Origin: an uncultured Clostridium sp.
Lineage (GTDB): Bacteria; Bacillota; Clostridia; TANB77; CAG-508
Direction of reading: 5' to 3'
DNA length: 8,648 bases
NCBI GenBank assembly: GCA_948465625.1
Contig: CAOJXM010000033.1
Span: 1 to 8,648, forward strand
Below are positions 1 through 6,675 of the stretch, piece after piece. Every line of letters starts with the position of its first letter. Position 1 is the stretch's first letter. A program made the position numbers and the translations under genes. The notes beneath the pieces were generated by a model. It ran no database searches, was not told where the DNA came from, and saw nothing but the letters and a program-made list of their open reading frames with translations.

Positions 1-1205
1 AAGATATTTTTATTCGAGAAGAAATACCTTACAAAATTATTGGTGGTTTAAAGTTCTATGAAAGAAAAGAAATTAAAGACATTGTTGCGTATTTAAGATT
101 AATTCATAATACCAATGATAATTTAAGTTTAAAAAGAATTATTAATGAACCAAAAAGAGGGATTGGTAAAACTAGCTTGGATAATGTGCAAATCCTTGCA
201 GAAGAAAATGGGATTTCGATGTACGAAGTGATTAAACATGCCGAAAACTATGGTTTAAATCGAGTTTATGCTAACTCTAGAGATTTTATTGAGCAAATCG
301 AAGCTTTAAGAAAAGAACAAGAAAGCATTTCTTTATCTGAATTGGTAAAATTGACTTTAAATAAAACAGGCTATACCAAAGCATTGGAGCTAGAGAATAC
401 CGTTGAGGCAGAATCTAGAATTGAGAACTTAGAAGAATTTCTAACTGTTGTAATGGAGTTTGAAGAAGAAGCTGCGGAGAATACTTTGGGTGATTTCTTA
501 GAAAGTGTTACTTTGTCAAGTGATATTGATAATTTGGATGAAGAACAAGATTATGTGACTTTAATGACCTTACACAGTGCAAAAGGATTAGAGTTTCCTG
601 TTGTATTTTTAGTTGGAATGGAAGAAGGCATTTTTCCTGGTTTTAAATCCATTGGGGAAGAAAAAGAACTAGAAGAAGAACGTAGACTTTGCTATGTTGG
701 TATTACAAGGGCAAAAAATAACTTATTTATGACTTGTGCTAAAAGAAGAACGATTTTTGGTTCAACCAGTTGTAATGCAGTATCGAGATTTTTGCAAGAG
801 ATTCCACAAAACTTGTTAACTGGTGCAGAACGATTAACTGCTACTTCTCGTAATTCTTTTTCTGATTCAAAATTGGATTGGAACTATGGAAAAGGCAGTA
901 AAGTTACTACTTATCAAATGGAACCAGATAAGAAAATACCTACTGCTTCTAATCCTTCTGGCTTTAACTTTAGAACGCCAGAAAGTTTCTTAAATTCTCT
1001 TACCAAAACAGGTGCTAGTACTTCTACTACTATAGATTTTGCTAAGTATCAAGCAGGAGCAAAAGTATATCATAAGAAATTTGGCGAAGGTATTATTAAT
1101 TATGTAGAACAAGAAGGAAATGATTTGAAAGTGGATATTACTTTTGATAAGTTTGGACATAAACGTTTAATGGCTAAGTTTGCTAACTTAGAAGTATTGG
1201 ATTAG
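1..1205 (+). CDS. pcrA: ATP-dependent DNA helicase PcrA/UvrD, C-terminal part (5' end outside window)
   Basis: This is a superfamily 1A 3'-5' DNA helicase that acts in nucleotide excision repair, clearing of recombination intermediates and transcription-coupled repair. The reading frame is open from base 3, so 400 residues are present and the N-terminal Walker A half (about 330 residues) lies upstream. The first in-window residues include IPYKIIGGLKFYERKEIKD, typical of PcrA domain 2A. Helicase motif V is seen as LHSAKGLEF (570-596), and motif VI as ERRLCYVGITRAK (ending at 716), which carries the arginine that contacts ATP. A low-complexity Ser/Thr-rich linker follows. The last ~50 residues (about 1056-1202; KVYHKKFGEGII to the end) form the Tudor-like tail that in PcrA binds RNA polymerase. 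A TTG at 177 is an internal codon, not the start. The gene ends at a hairpin terminator shared with the convergent gene. The family assignment is secure. Confidence 0.96.
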   Translation, partial: DIFIREEIPYKIIGGLKFYERKEIKDIVAYLRLIHNTNDNLSLKRIINEPKRGIGKTSLDNVQILAEENGISMYEVIKHAENYGLNRVYANSRDFIEQIEALRKEQESISLSELVKLTLNKTGYTKALELENTVEAESRIENLEEFLTVVMEFEEEAAENTLGDFLESVTLSSDIDNLDEEQDYVTLMTLHSAKGLEFPVVFLVGMEEGIFPGFKSIGEEKELEEERRLCYVGITRAKNNLFMTCAKRRTIFGSTSCNAVSRFLQEIPQNLLTGAERLTATSRNSFSDSKLDWNYGKGSKVTTYQMEPDKKIPTASNPSGFNFRTPESFLNSLTKTGASTSTTIDFAKYQAGAKVYHKKFGEGIINYVEQEGNDLKVDITFDKFGHKRLMAKFANLEVLD

Positions 1206-1206
1206 A

Positions 1207-1237
1207 AAAATAGGATATCAAAACGATATCCTATTTT
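1207..1237. terminator. Bidirectional intrinsic terminator between pcrA and the FGE-domain gene
   Basis: A perfect 13-bp inverted repeat (AAAATAGGATATC at 1207-1219, its complement at 1225-1237) has a 5-nt AAAAC loop. The A4/T4 ends of the stem give a U-rich tail on both strands. It starts one base after the pcrA stop codon and lies 18 bp beyond the stop of the convergent gene, so it can end both transcripts. Confidence 0.85.
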
Positions 1238-1255
1238 AATATTATGTCCTAAGTA

Positions 1256-2404
1256 TTATAAATATAGAATTGGACGGAAACTGTAGGCACTGAAAGCACC
1301 AGACGAAATATTGCTATTGCGACCGCTAGTGTAAAGGTTTCCTTTACCGCCTCTGTGAACGCAAGGATAGCTAACAAAGCTAGACGTCTCCGTTGTCCAC
1401 TCTGCACAATTACTTGCCATATCATGAATATGACACTTCTCATCTTGATTTTCTCCTGTATTGTCTATCGTTGTATTTAAACTTTCTTGTATTGAATAAT
1501 CTGCATCTCCAGAATACTTCTGAATAAACACAATTGCCGTATCCCATGCATAACTATTCATCAAATCACTGGTTGCTCCATAATTACTATCATACATATT
1601 TCTACAAGCGGTTGCTGCCTTAGGCTGGGTTATATTATTCCACAATTGTCCTACTTTTGGTGCGTAAGCCTCCCCATTAAGTTTATTTGGTGTTCCTATT
1701 GATACCTTTGAATTAGGCTTTCCATCGTCTCCATAACTTGCCTCATATCTTGCGATATAATAGCCACCATGATTTGCTACACTGGTCTTAAATGCATTGA
1801 TATCTTTTGCTACTGTATTTTTTTTATTTGAACTCGCTAATTCTTGATAATAATTTCCTATCATTGCTTCTCCCTGCTCTGTCTCTGTTCCATCACTTGC
1901 AAAAGTATATCGATTTAACTTTACAGTCTCTCCATCCACCGCAATCCACACAAACTCATTTCCTTCTGCATCTTGTATAATCAAGCCTGCTTTTACTGCT
2001 TCCTCACTTGGTGGAGTACTTCCATTTCCCCAATTTGCTATTCCCTCATCCTTTGGCTTAAATCCCTTTGGTATTTCTGGATTAAAGGCTTCTGGTGTTC
2101 CACCATTAATCGTACTATTTTCAGTATAAATTCCATTACTATCTGGTTTTCCTGGTACATTCGGTGTTGGCGTTGGTGTTGGACTTGGCGTTGGTTCATT
2201 TTTTTGTGCCAATGTCTCATATACATCATCTATATGATTAATCCCTTGCTCATAGGTTTCTTTTATTACTTGCATTTCTTCTATTTGCGTTGCTTGTGCA
2301 TTTGCACTATAGATATACATTCCTACTAGATACATCACGAAAAATAGCATAGCTAATAGCACAAATAAGGTAGCGGAACCATTTTCCTGTTTTAATCTCC
2401 TCAT
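1256..2404 (-). CDS. Membrane-anchored (pseudopilin/TadG-like) protein with FGE-sulfatase / C-type-lectin-like domain
   Basis: A 382-residue envelope protein. Residues 1-12 are a short basic/polar leader (RRLKQENGSATL), followed by a single hydrophobic segment (about 11-32). This resembles a pseudopilin or TadE/TadG-like N-terminus, with most of the protein outside the cell. Residues 37-66 are polar and probably helical. Residues 71-81 are a Pro/Thr linker. From about residue 105 the protein matches the pattern of FGE-sulfatase domain proteins: IPKGF (111-115), FVWIAV (151-156), GGYYIARYEAS, HDMASNCAEW (327-336), HRGGKG and a terminal SFRPILYL. I see no clear equivalent of the paired catalytic cysteines of true formylglycine-generating enzyme, so a binding or adhesion role is more likely than catalysis; this is inference. 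The start is fixed by AGGAGG at 2411-2416, 6 nt before the ATG. It has its own promoter (2446-2474) and ends at the terminator shared with pcrA. The ligand is unknown. Confidence 0.8.
   Translation of the reverse strand: MRRLKQENGSATLFVLLAMLFFVMYLVGMYIYSANAQATQIEEMQVIKETYEQGINHIDDVYETLAQKNEPTPSPTPTPTPNVPGKPDSNGIYTENSTINGGTPEAFNPEIPKGFKPKDEGIANWGNGSTPPSEEAVKAGLIIQDAEGNEFVWIAVDGETVKLNRYTFASDGTETEQGEAMIGNYYQELASSNKKNTVAKDINAFKTSVANHGGYYIARYEASYGDDGKPNSKVSIGTPNKLNGEAYAPKVGQLWNNITQPKAATACRNMYDSNYGATSDLMNSYAWDTAIVFIQKYSGDADYSIQESLNTTIDNTGENQDEKCHIHDMASNCAEWTTETSSFVSYPCVHRGGKGNLYTSGRNSNISSGAFSAYSFRPILYL
2162..2194 (-). repeat. Pro-Thr codon repeat (extracellular linker)
   Basis: Eleven residues (71-81 of the FGE-domain protein) alternate proline with Thr or Ser (PTPSPTPTPTP), from near-identical hexanucleotide units. 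Such repeats typically act as an extended spacer between a membrane anchor and an exposed domain, and can change length by slippage. Confidence 0.7.
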
Positions 2405-2445
2405 TGGTAACCTCCTAAAAAATCTTTCTCTTATTATTCTTTCCC

Positions 2446-2474
2446 ATTATATTATTTATTATTTAATTTTTCAA
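2446..2474 (-). promoter_or_regulatory. Promoter of the FGE-domain gene
   Basis: Read on the - strand: TTGAAA (-35, 2469-2474), a 17-bp spacer, and TATAAT (-10, 2446-2451). Transcription would start near 2440, about 35 nt before the ATG. The -35 box overlaps the end of a duplicated copy of the cca 3' terminus (2471-2495), so the promoter is half built from former coding sequence. Confidence 0.75.
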
Positions 2475-2495
2475 TATGTTTTAACCAAATACATC
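2471..2495. repeat. 25-bp direct repeat, distal copy (detached cca 3' end)
   Basis: These 25 bases are identical to 3204-3228 inside the end of cca. On the - strand the local frame reads DRKERCIWLKHIEKLNNK then stop (down to 2452), against QERCIWLKHIDK-stop in cca. Just outside the identity the ER codons differ only synonymously (CGA/AGA, GAA/GAG) and D becomes E, as expected for a diverged coding homologue rather than chance. There is no gene body attached, and the KilA-N frame overlaps the segment only slightly, in another frame. Confidence 0.8.
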
Positions 2496-2503
2496 GTTCT
2501 TTT

Positions 2504-3142
2504 CTATCCCAATTGTTTATTACTATCTTCTAACGATTCTATTTTTTTAATTCCTTTACTATCTTTTAAAATACAATATTGTTTTTGGTTTTCTGTTAAC
2601 GTAGGAATCAAATTTTCTTTTATACTATCTGTATGTATTTTATAATTTGTCTTAGCAAGTTCTCTTTTAACTGACCAATCTATTTTATTTTGGTAACTTT
2701 CATTTTGTTTTAATCTTTCAAATTCTGTTATTAAATAGAGTTTAAATTCTGTATTTAACCAACTTGCAAATTCAAAAGCAATATCTGGATGTGCAAATGT
2801 TCCAACACTATATTTACCACTACTTGGAATAATTCCAATTGCATTGAATTCTTTTTTCCAGCGATTTGGTGTCATTGTAAAACGATTGTATCCAACTTCC
2901 TCTATTTTAATTCTGTGGGATTCCACGGAATTAAAATTATCATTATGCAATTCTTCCCAAAGACTATAAAAATCAAAGGAATTTTTATTTGACATCCAAT
3001 TTCTAATTACTCCTGACGGATCTTGTTCATTTTGATATTTGGCTAAATCTGTTAAAGATATATAATCGACTTTCCCTATTTTTGCAACTCTTATAGATTT
3101 ATTTTTTACACTCATTTGGATTTCTATTCTCTTTTTCTCCAT
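2504..3142 (-). CDS. KilA-N domain protein, apparently C-terminally short
   Basis: A 212-residue protein of the KilA-N family, a DNA-binding fold common in phages and in scattered chromosomal genes of gut Firmicutes; the cellular role is unknown. The KilA-N core spans about residues 24-145: DYISLTDLAKYQN (26-38), GVIRNWM (44-50), FTMTPNRWKKEFNAIGI, and the strongly typical AHPDIAFEFASWLNTEFKLY (117-136) followed by ITEFERLK. After IKENLIP the sequence departs from what I recall of relatives, which run on for roughly 70 more residues; here it ends within about 32 in a Lys/Glu/Asp-rich tail. The gene may therefore be truncated or rebuilt at its 3' end, where it overlaps the frame leading into the duplicated cca terminus. 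The start at 3142 is supported by a modest AGGTG 8 nt upstream; Met10 is an alternative. It lies between cca and the FGE-domain gene on the same strand, with its own consensus promoter. Confidence 0.82.
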   Translation of the reverse strand: MEKKRIEIQMSVKNKSIRVAKIGKVDYISLTDLAKYQNEQDPSGVIRNWMSNKNSFDFYSLWEELHNDNFNSVESHRIKIEEVGYNRFTMTPNRWKKEFNAIGIIPSSGKYSVGTFAHPDIAFEFASWLNTEFKLYLITEFERLKQNESYQNKIDWSVKRELAKTNYKIHTDSIKENLIPTLTENQKQYCILKDSKGIKKIESLEDSNKQLG

Positions 3143-3178
3143 TTATTTTACACCTACTTTATCAATACTCTAATCAGC

Positions 3179-3207
3179 ATTATAAAACAGTTGTTTTTAT
3201 TTGTCAA
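3179..3207 (-). promoter_or_regulatory. Consensus promoter of the KilA-N gene, overlapping the end of cca
   Basis: Read on the - strand: TTGACA (-35, 3202-3207), a 17-bp spacer, and TATAAT (-10, 3179-3184), a perfect sigma-A match. The -35 is made from the last Ile-Asp-Lys codons of cca. The spacer holds a near-palindrome (AAAACA at 3184-3189, TGTTTT at 3192-3197) that could be an operator; that part is speculative. Confidence 0.8.
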
Positions 3208-4435
3208 TATGTTTTAACCAAATACATCTCTCTTGATGTAATTTATTTGCAAATTGCCTTGCTTCTATATCTGGATACTTTGCTTTGATAACGTCTCCAT
3301 TTACTTCTTCTAGGCATTTCTTACCAATCTTAGCAAAGGTAATTTCCTCTTCTTTTACCTCTCTTGTACTACACCTATCTGCCATTACCACAATGGCTAA
3401 TCCCTCTAATCCCAATCTTGATTTGGCAACTCTTTCGATAAAACTCACCTTTTTGTTCACTGTCATTTTTGAAAAAATGCCACCTCTCATATGCTCTCTT
3501 GCTGCTGTTTTTCCACATTGAATCCAAACATTGGGAAGCTTTAATCGATGCCCTAATTTTTTTACAACTTCTCCCCCTTTTTCATCATGTCCATAATGAT
3601 GTGGATACATACTTTTAGGAGTAACTCCTTTTCCCAAATCGTGTACTAAGGCACAAAAGCGGATTACAACATCCTTGGTCAACTGAGTTGCTTTATCTAG
3701 CACTATCATCGTATGGTTGTAACTATCTCCTTCTGGATGATATTCTACTGGTTGCAATGCCCCAATCAAATCTTGTATTTCCTGAAAATGAATCTCCAAT
3801 AAATTCGCTTTCCTTAATGTTTCAAAAAAGATAGATGGTTGATTGGTTGCTAATGCTTTTCTAAATTCAACAAAAACTCTTTCTTTGGATAAATGTGAAA
3901 GTTCTGATTTTAGTTGTTCCATTAACTGAAGTGTATTTTCTTCTACTTCAAATCCAAATTCTGCTGCAAACCTGGCAACACGATAAGCTCGCAATGGGTC
4001 TTCTACAAAAGCTTTGCTTGTTGCTCTAATTACTCTCTCTTTCAAATCAGCTTGTCCCCCATATGGGTCAATGATTTGCTTGGTTAGCACATCTTGTGCC
4101 ATAGAATTAATCGTAATGTCTCTTCTTGCTAAGTCTTGCTCAATAGATATCTCTTGATTGGTCTGAATTTTAAACTCTTTGTGACCCACTCCTACCTTTT
4201 TTTCTGTTCTTGCTAATGCAAATTCGTGATTTTCTAAATCAAATACTTCAAAATCTTTTCCTCTGGTTTTTGCCTGTGGAAATAACTTTATAAATTTTTC
4301 TTTGGTTAATCCCACCACGCAATAGTCTTCATCTTCGTTGTTTCTTTCTAATAATTTATCTCGTATGGCTCCTCCCACTAGATAAAGCCTTCCACCTTCT
4401 CTTTGTATTATTTGGGCTATTTCTAAAATTTCCAT
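3197..4435 (-). CDS. cca: CCA tRNA nucleotidyltransferase with HD domain
   Basis: This enzyme adds or repairs the 3'-terminal CCA of tRNA from CTP and ATP. At 412 residues it has the length of the E. coli multifunctional Cca and aligns with it by eye from end to end. Class II nucleotidyltransferase motifs are all present: GGAIRD (21-26), the metal-binding DED (35-37), RRDITIN (104-110), EDPLR (145-149, base recognition) and ERVFVE (185-190). The second half is an HD domain: EGDSYNHT (H241), then ALVHDLGKG with H265-D266, then HHYGHDEKGG. In E. coli Cca the HD domain has metal-dependent phosphatase and phosphodiesterase activities; that is inferred here. The C-terminus ERCIWLKHIDK matches the end of E. 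coli Cca in position, so the protein is not truncated. The ATG is preceded by an AGGGGGA ribosome site 5 nt away. The final codons are duplicated at 2471-2495. Confidence 0.92.
   Translation of the reverse strand: MEILEIAQIIQREGGRLYLVGGAIRDKLLERNNEDEDYCVVGLTKEKFIKLFPQAKTRGKDFEVFDLENHEFALARTEKKVGVGHKEFKIQTNQEISIEQDLARRDITINSMAQDVLTKQIIDPYGGQADLKERVIRATSKAFVEDPLRAYRVARFAAEFGFEVEENTLQLMEQLKSELSHLSKERVFVEFRKALATNQPSIFFETLRKANLLEIHFQEIQDLIGALQPVEYHPEGDSYNHTMIVLDKATQLTKDVVIRFCALVHDLGKGVTPKSMYPHHYGHDEKGGEVVKKLGHRLKLPNVWIQCGKTAAREHMRGGIFSKMTVNKKVSFIERVAKSRLGLEGLAIVVMADRCSTREVKEEEITFAKIGKKCLEEVNGDVIKAKYPDIEARQFANKLHQERCIWLKHIDK
3204..3228. repeat. 25-bp direct repeat, proximal copy (in the 3' end of cca)
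   Basis: Identical to 2471-2495. Here the repeat encodes the in-frame C-terminal residues CIWLKHI of Cca plus flanking bases and forms part of the -35 box of the KilA-N promoter. The bases beyond each end differ between the two copies. Confidence 0.85.
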
Positions 4436-4451
4436 ATTCGTCCCCCTGCTT

Positions 4452-4457
4452 ATTATA
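4452..4457 (-). promoter_or_regulatory. Extended -10 box of the cca promoter
   Basis: On the - strand TATAAT is preceded by TGG, which makes an extended -10 (TGn-TATAAT). No good -35 is seen at 17-18 bp (TATATT at 4475-4480 is poor). A start near 4445 would leave a leader of only about 10 nt, putting the Shine-Dalgarno sequence at the very 5' end; a farther upstream promoter cannot be excluded. Confidence 0.5.
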
Positions 4458-4522
4458 CCATGTTTTTTCCTTAAAATATAAGAAGCATTAAAAATTTTAA
4501 AATTTGACTAAGAATTCGATTG

Positions 4523-4551
4523 TTGACATATACTAATTATTGGAATATACT
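4523..4551 (+). promoter_or_regulatory. Promoter of the porGDAB operon
   Basis: TTGACA (-35, 4523-4528), a 17-bp spacer, and TATACT (-10, 4546-4551). The predicted transcription start is near 4558, giving a leader of about 27 nt. The promoter shows that an upstream in-frame TTG at 4540 cannot be the porG start, because it lies within the spacer. Confidence 0.85.
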
Positions 4552-4572
4552 AGGGCTATAATCCAAATTTGT

Positions 4573-4580
4573 AAGGAGGT
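4573..4580 (+). promoter_or_regulatory. Ribosome binding site that fixes the porG start
   Basis: AAGGAGGT is complementary to the 16S 3' end and sits 4 nt before the ATG at 4585. It favours this start over an in-frame TTG at 4540 and an internal ATG at 4594. Confidence 0.9.
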
Positions 4581-4584
4581 AAAA

Positions 4585-5160
4585 ATGAAGGACATGATTG
4601 AAATTAGATGGCATGGTAGAGGTGGTCAAGGTGCTAAGACTGCATCTTTATTACTTGCTGATGCCGCTTTTAATACTGGAAAATATATTCAAGGTTTCCC
4701 TGAATATGGTCCAGAAAGAATGGGGGCACCCATTACTGCCTATAACCGTATTAGTAGTACTCCGATTACCATTCACAGCAATATTGATAAACCAGATTAT
4801 GTAGTCGTAGTGGATGATACTTTGTTAGAAGCAGTAGATGTTACTGCTGGATTAAAAGATACTGGTGCTATTATCATTAACACCACCAAAAGTGTAGATT
4901 ACTTAAAAAAAGTTTTACCTTATACTGGCGATATTTACACCATTGATGCTAGAAAAGTTTCTATGGAAGCTTTGGGAAAATATTTTCCAAATACACCAAT
5001 GCTTGCTGCAATTGTAAAGGTAAGTGGTGTTATGAGTGAAGAAGCATTATTAGAAGATATGAAAGGTTCTTTTCAACATAAATTTGCCAAAAAACCAGAA
5101 GTAATTGAAGGAAATATGAAAGCATTGGAACTTGCTTTAAAAGAAGTTCACAAAATTTAA
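4585..5160 (+). CDS. porG: Pyruvate (2-oxoacid):ferredoxin oxidoreductase, gamma subunit
   Basis: This is the gamma subunit of the cytoplasmic four-subunit oxidoreductase that converts pyruvate and CoA to acetyl-CoA and CO2 and reduces ferredoxin; this domain is linked to CoA binding and stability of the complex. It has 191 residues, the normal length. The family signatures are IRWHGRGGQGAKTAS (glycine-rich loop at 11-16) and GFPEYGPERMGAP (37-49), followed by DYVVVVDDTLL. It is the first gene of the operon, 27 nt downstream of a near-consensus promoter start. The start at 4585 is chosen from the ribosome site and promoter position. The next gene begins 14 bp after the stop. The substrate assignment to pyruvate rests mainly on the alpha subunit. 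Confidence 0.93.
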   Translation: MKDMIEIRWHGRGGQGAKTASLLLADAAFNTGKYIQGFPEYGPERMGAPITAYNRISSTPITIHSNIDKPDYVVVVDDTLLEAVDVTAGLKDTGAIIINTTKSVDYLKKVLPYTGDIYTIDARKVSMEALGKYFPNTPMLAAIVKVSGVMSEEALLEDMKGSFQHKFAKKPEVIEGNMKALELALKEVHKI

Positions 5161-5174
5161 CAAGGAGGAAAGAT

Positions 5175-5477
5175 ATGACAGAAGATTTTATCAATAAAAA
5201 TACCCCTTGGCAAGAATTAACCGAGGGTGGAAATATTTATCAAGCTGGTAATGCTATGGAATTTAAAACAGGAGATTGGCGTTCGATTCGACCTATCTTT
5301 TTATCTGATAAGTGCAAACAATGTGGACTTTGTTTCCCCGTTTGCCCAGATAATGCCATTCCAGTCAATCAAGATTTAAAAAGAGAAGATTTTAATTATG
5401 ATTATTGCAAAGGTTGTGGTGTGTGTGCAAAAACCTGCCCATTTGGTGCAATTGAGATGAAAGAGGAGGGTATGTAA
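5175..5477 (+). CDS. porD: Pyruvate (2-oxoacid):ferredoxin oxidoreductase, delta subunit (2x[4Fe-4S])
   Basis: This 100-residue ferredoxin-like subunit carries electrons from the catalytic beta subunit to external ferredoxin. Two complete 4Fe-4S motifs are seen: CKQCGLCFPVCP (C47, C50, C53, C57) and CKGCGVCAKTCP (C78, C81, C84, C88). The N-terminal ~45 residues (PWQELTEGG, then GDWRSIRPIF) are typical of PorD and not of free ferredoxins. AGGAGG lies 6 nt upstream of the ATG. Its last codons contain the GAGGAGGG ribosome site of porA, and one base separates its stop from the porA start, which suggests translational coupling and equal amounts of subunit. Confidence 0.95.
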   Translation: MTEDFINKNTPWQELTEGGNIYQAGNAMEFKTGDWRSIRPIFLSDKCKQCGLCFPVCPDNAIPVNQDLKREDFNYDYCKGCGVCAKTCPFGAIEMKEEGM

Positions 5478-5478
5478 T

Positions 5479-6660
5479 ATGAGTATTCGTGAACGTTTAA
5501 GTGGAAATGAGGCAGCCGCTATTGCCATGAAACAAATTAATCCTGATGTAGTAGCTGCATTTCCTATTACCCCTTCTACTGAAATTCCACAGTATTTTTC
5601 TACTTTTGTTAGCAATGGTAGTGTTGATACCGAATTTGTTGCTGTAGAAAGTGAACATAGTGCAATGAGTGCCTGTATTGGAGCCGAGGCTGCTGGTGGA
5701 AGAGCCATGACTGCTACTTCTGCAAATGGATTGTCTTTTATGTGGGAAATGATTTACATCGCTTCTAGCATGCGACTTCCGATTGTAATGAGTTTAGTCA
5801 ATCGTGCTGTTTCTGGTCCTTTGAATATTCATAATGACCATTCTGATGCTATGGGGGTTCGAGATGCTGGTTGGATTATGCTATTTTCTGAGAATAACCA
5901 AGAGGCTTATGATAATTTAATTATGGCTCACAGAATTGCAGAACATGAGAAAGTATTATTACCGCTTATGGTTTGTCAAGATGGATTTATTACTTCTCAT
6001 TCCATTGAAAATATTGAGTTAATCGAAGATGAAAAAGTTAAAAACTTTGTTGGTACTTATCAACCAAAACATTATTTATTAAATGAAAAAGAGCCAATTT
6101 CTATGGGACCTTTGGATTTACAAGCTTATTTATTTGAACATAAAAAGCAACAAGCACAAGCGATGGTGGACGCAAAAGACGTTATTTTAGAAGTGGCTAA
6201 AGATTTTGAAAAATTAACAGGTAGAAGTTATGGATTTTTTGAAAGCTATCAATTAGAAGATGCTGAAATTGCTATTGTTTGTATGAATTCTACTGCAGGA
6301 ACTACAAAGTTTGTTGTAGATGAGTTACGTGCAAAAGGAATCAAAGCAGGATTATTGAAAGTGCGTGTTTATAGACCTTTTCCAGCTTTTGAAATTGCCC
6401 AAGCTTTATCTCACCTAAAGGCTGTTGCTATTTTAGATAAAGCAGATTCTTTAAATGCTGCAGGTGGTGCTTTATACACAGATGTTACTTCTTCTTTGTA
6501 TGAAAGTAAAGCAAATGTTGCTACTGTAAACTATATTTATGGAATTGGTGGTAGAGATACCAAAGCAGATGATATTGAAAAAGTATTTATGGATTTGAGT
6601 GAAATTGTGCAACATGGAAAAGTAGATAATCCATATCGATACCTAGGATTACGAGGTTAG
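5479..6660 (+). CDS. porA: Pyruvate (2-oxoacid):ferredoxin oxidoreductase, alpha subunit
   Basis: This 393-residue subunit carries the pyrimidine-binding (transketolase-like) domain and the substrate pocket of the complex. Key features are FPITPSTEIP with Thr31, VESEHSAM with Glu59 (the glutamate expected to activate thiamine diphosphate), and NRAVSGPLNIHNDHSD (108-123) with Arg109, which by analogy with the Desulfovibrio enzyme binds the pyruvate carboxylate. RDAGWIMLFSENNQEA and QDGFITSH follow, then a C-terminal transketolase-like domain (about 260-393, with KVRVYRPFP and DKADSLNAAGG). These patterns fit pyruvate better than 2-oxoglutarate (KorA) or indolepyruvate enzymes; a broader 2-oxoacid range cannot be ruled out. 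It overlaps the porD ribosome signals, and porB starts 15 bp after its stop. Confidence 0.94.
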   Translation: MSIRERLSGNEAAAIAMKQINPDVVAAFPITPSTEIPQYFSTFVSNGSVDTEFVAVESEHSAMSACIGAEAAGGRAMTATSANGLSFMWEMIYIASSMRLPIVMSLVNRAVSGPLNIHNDHSDAMGVRDAGWIMLFSENNQEAYDNLIMAHRIAEHEKVLLPLMVCQDGFITSHSIENIELIEDEKVKNFVGTYQPKHYLLNEKEPISMGPLDLQAYLFEHKKQQAQAMVDAKDVILEVAKDFEKLTGRSYGFFESYQLEDAEIAIVCMNSTAGTTKFVVDELRAKGIKAGLLKVRVYRPFPAFEIAQALSHLKAVAILDKADSLNAAGGALYTDVTSSLYESKANVATVNYIYGIGGRDTKADDIEKVFMDLSEIVQHGKVDNPYRYLGLRG

Positions 6661-6675
6661 AAAGGAGAGTTTAAA

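Larger units (their letters stand above)
2471..3228 (-). mobile_element. Putative KilA-N cassette inserted at the 3' end of cca
   Basis: A segment with a 733-bp repeat-to-repeat period is bounded by two 25-bp direct repeats. One is the functional 3' end of cca and the other an orphan copy of the same gene end. It contains a single KilA-N gene with its own promoter. The layout resembles attL/attR of an element integrated into a gene's 3' end that restores the reading frame, or a duplicative recombination with DNA of a relative. No integrase or transposase is present, so movement would need an enzyme supplied from elsewhere. The interpretation as mobile is inference; the repeat is directly seen. 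Confidence 0.4.

Noticed and set aside
177..179. TTG at 177 as the start of the helicase gene
   Set aside because: The frame is open to the left edge and the upstream residues match PcrA, so it is an internal leucine codon.
1249..1443. Short - strand reading frame within the FGE-domain gene end
   Set aside because: It overlaps a well-supported gene in another frame and has no family features.
1973..2329. + strand reading frame opposite the FGE-domain gene
   Set aside because: The Trp/Cys/Ile-rich product is the usual result of reading an AT-rich gene on the wrong strand; it has no ribosome site.
4492..4505. A 14-bp palindrome made only of A and T between cca and porG
   Set aside because: Perfect symmetry, but such A/T-only palindromes arise easily in AT-rich spacers and nothing else marks it as an operator.
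4540..4584. An N-terminal extension of porG by 15 residues from a TTG at 4540
   Set aside because: The TTG lies in the promoter spacer upstream of the predicted transcript start, and AAGGAGGT is correctly placed only for the ATG at 4585.
5376..5708. - strand reading frame opposite porD/porA
   Set aside because: It is antisense to two strongly conserved genes and has no promoter or ribosome site.
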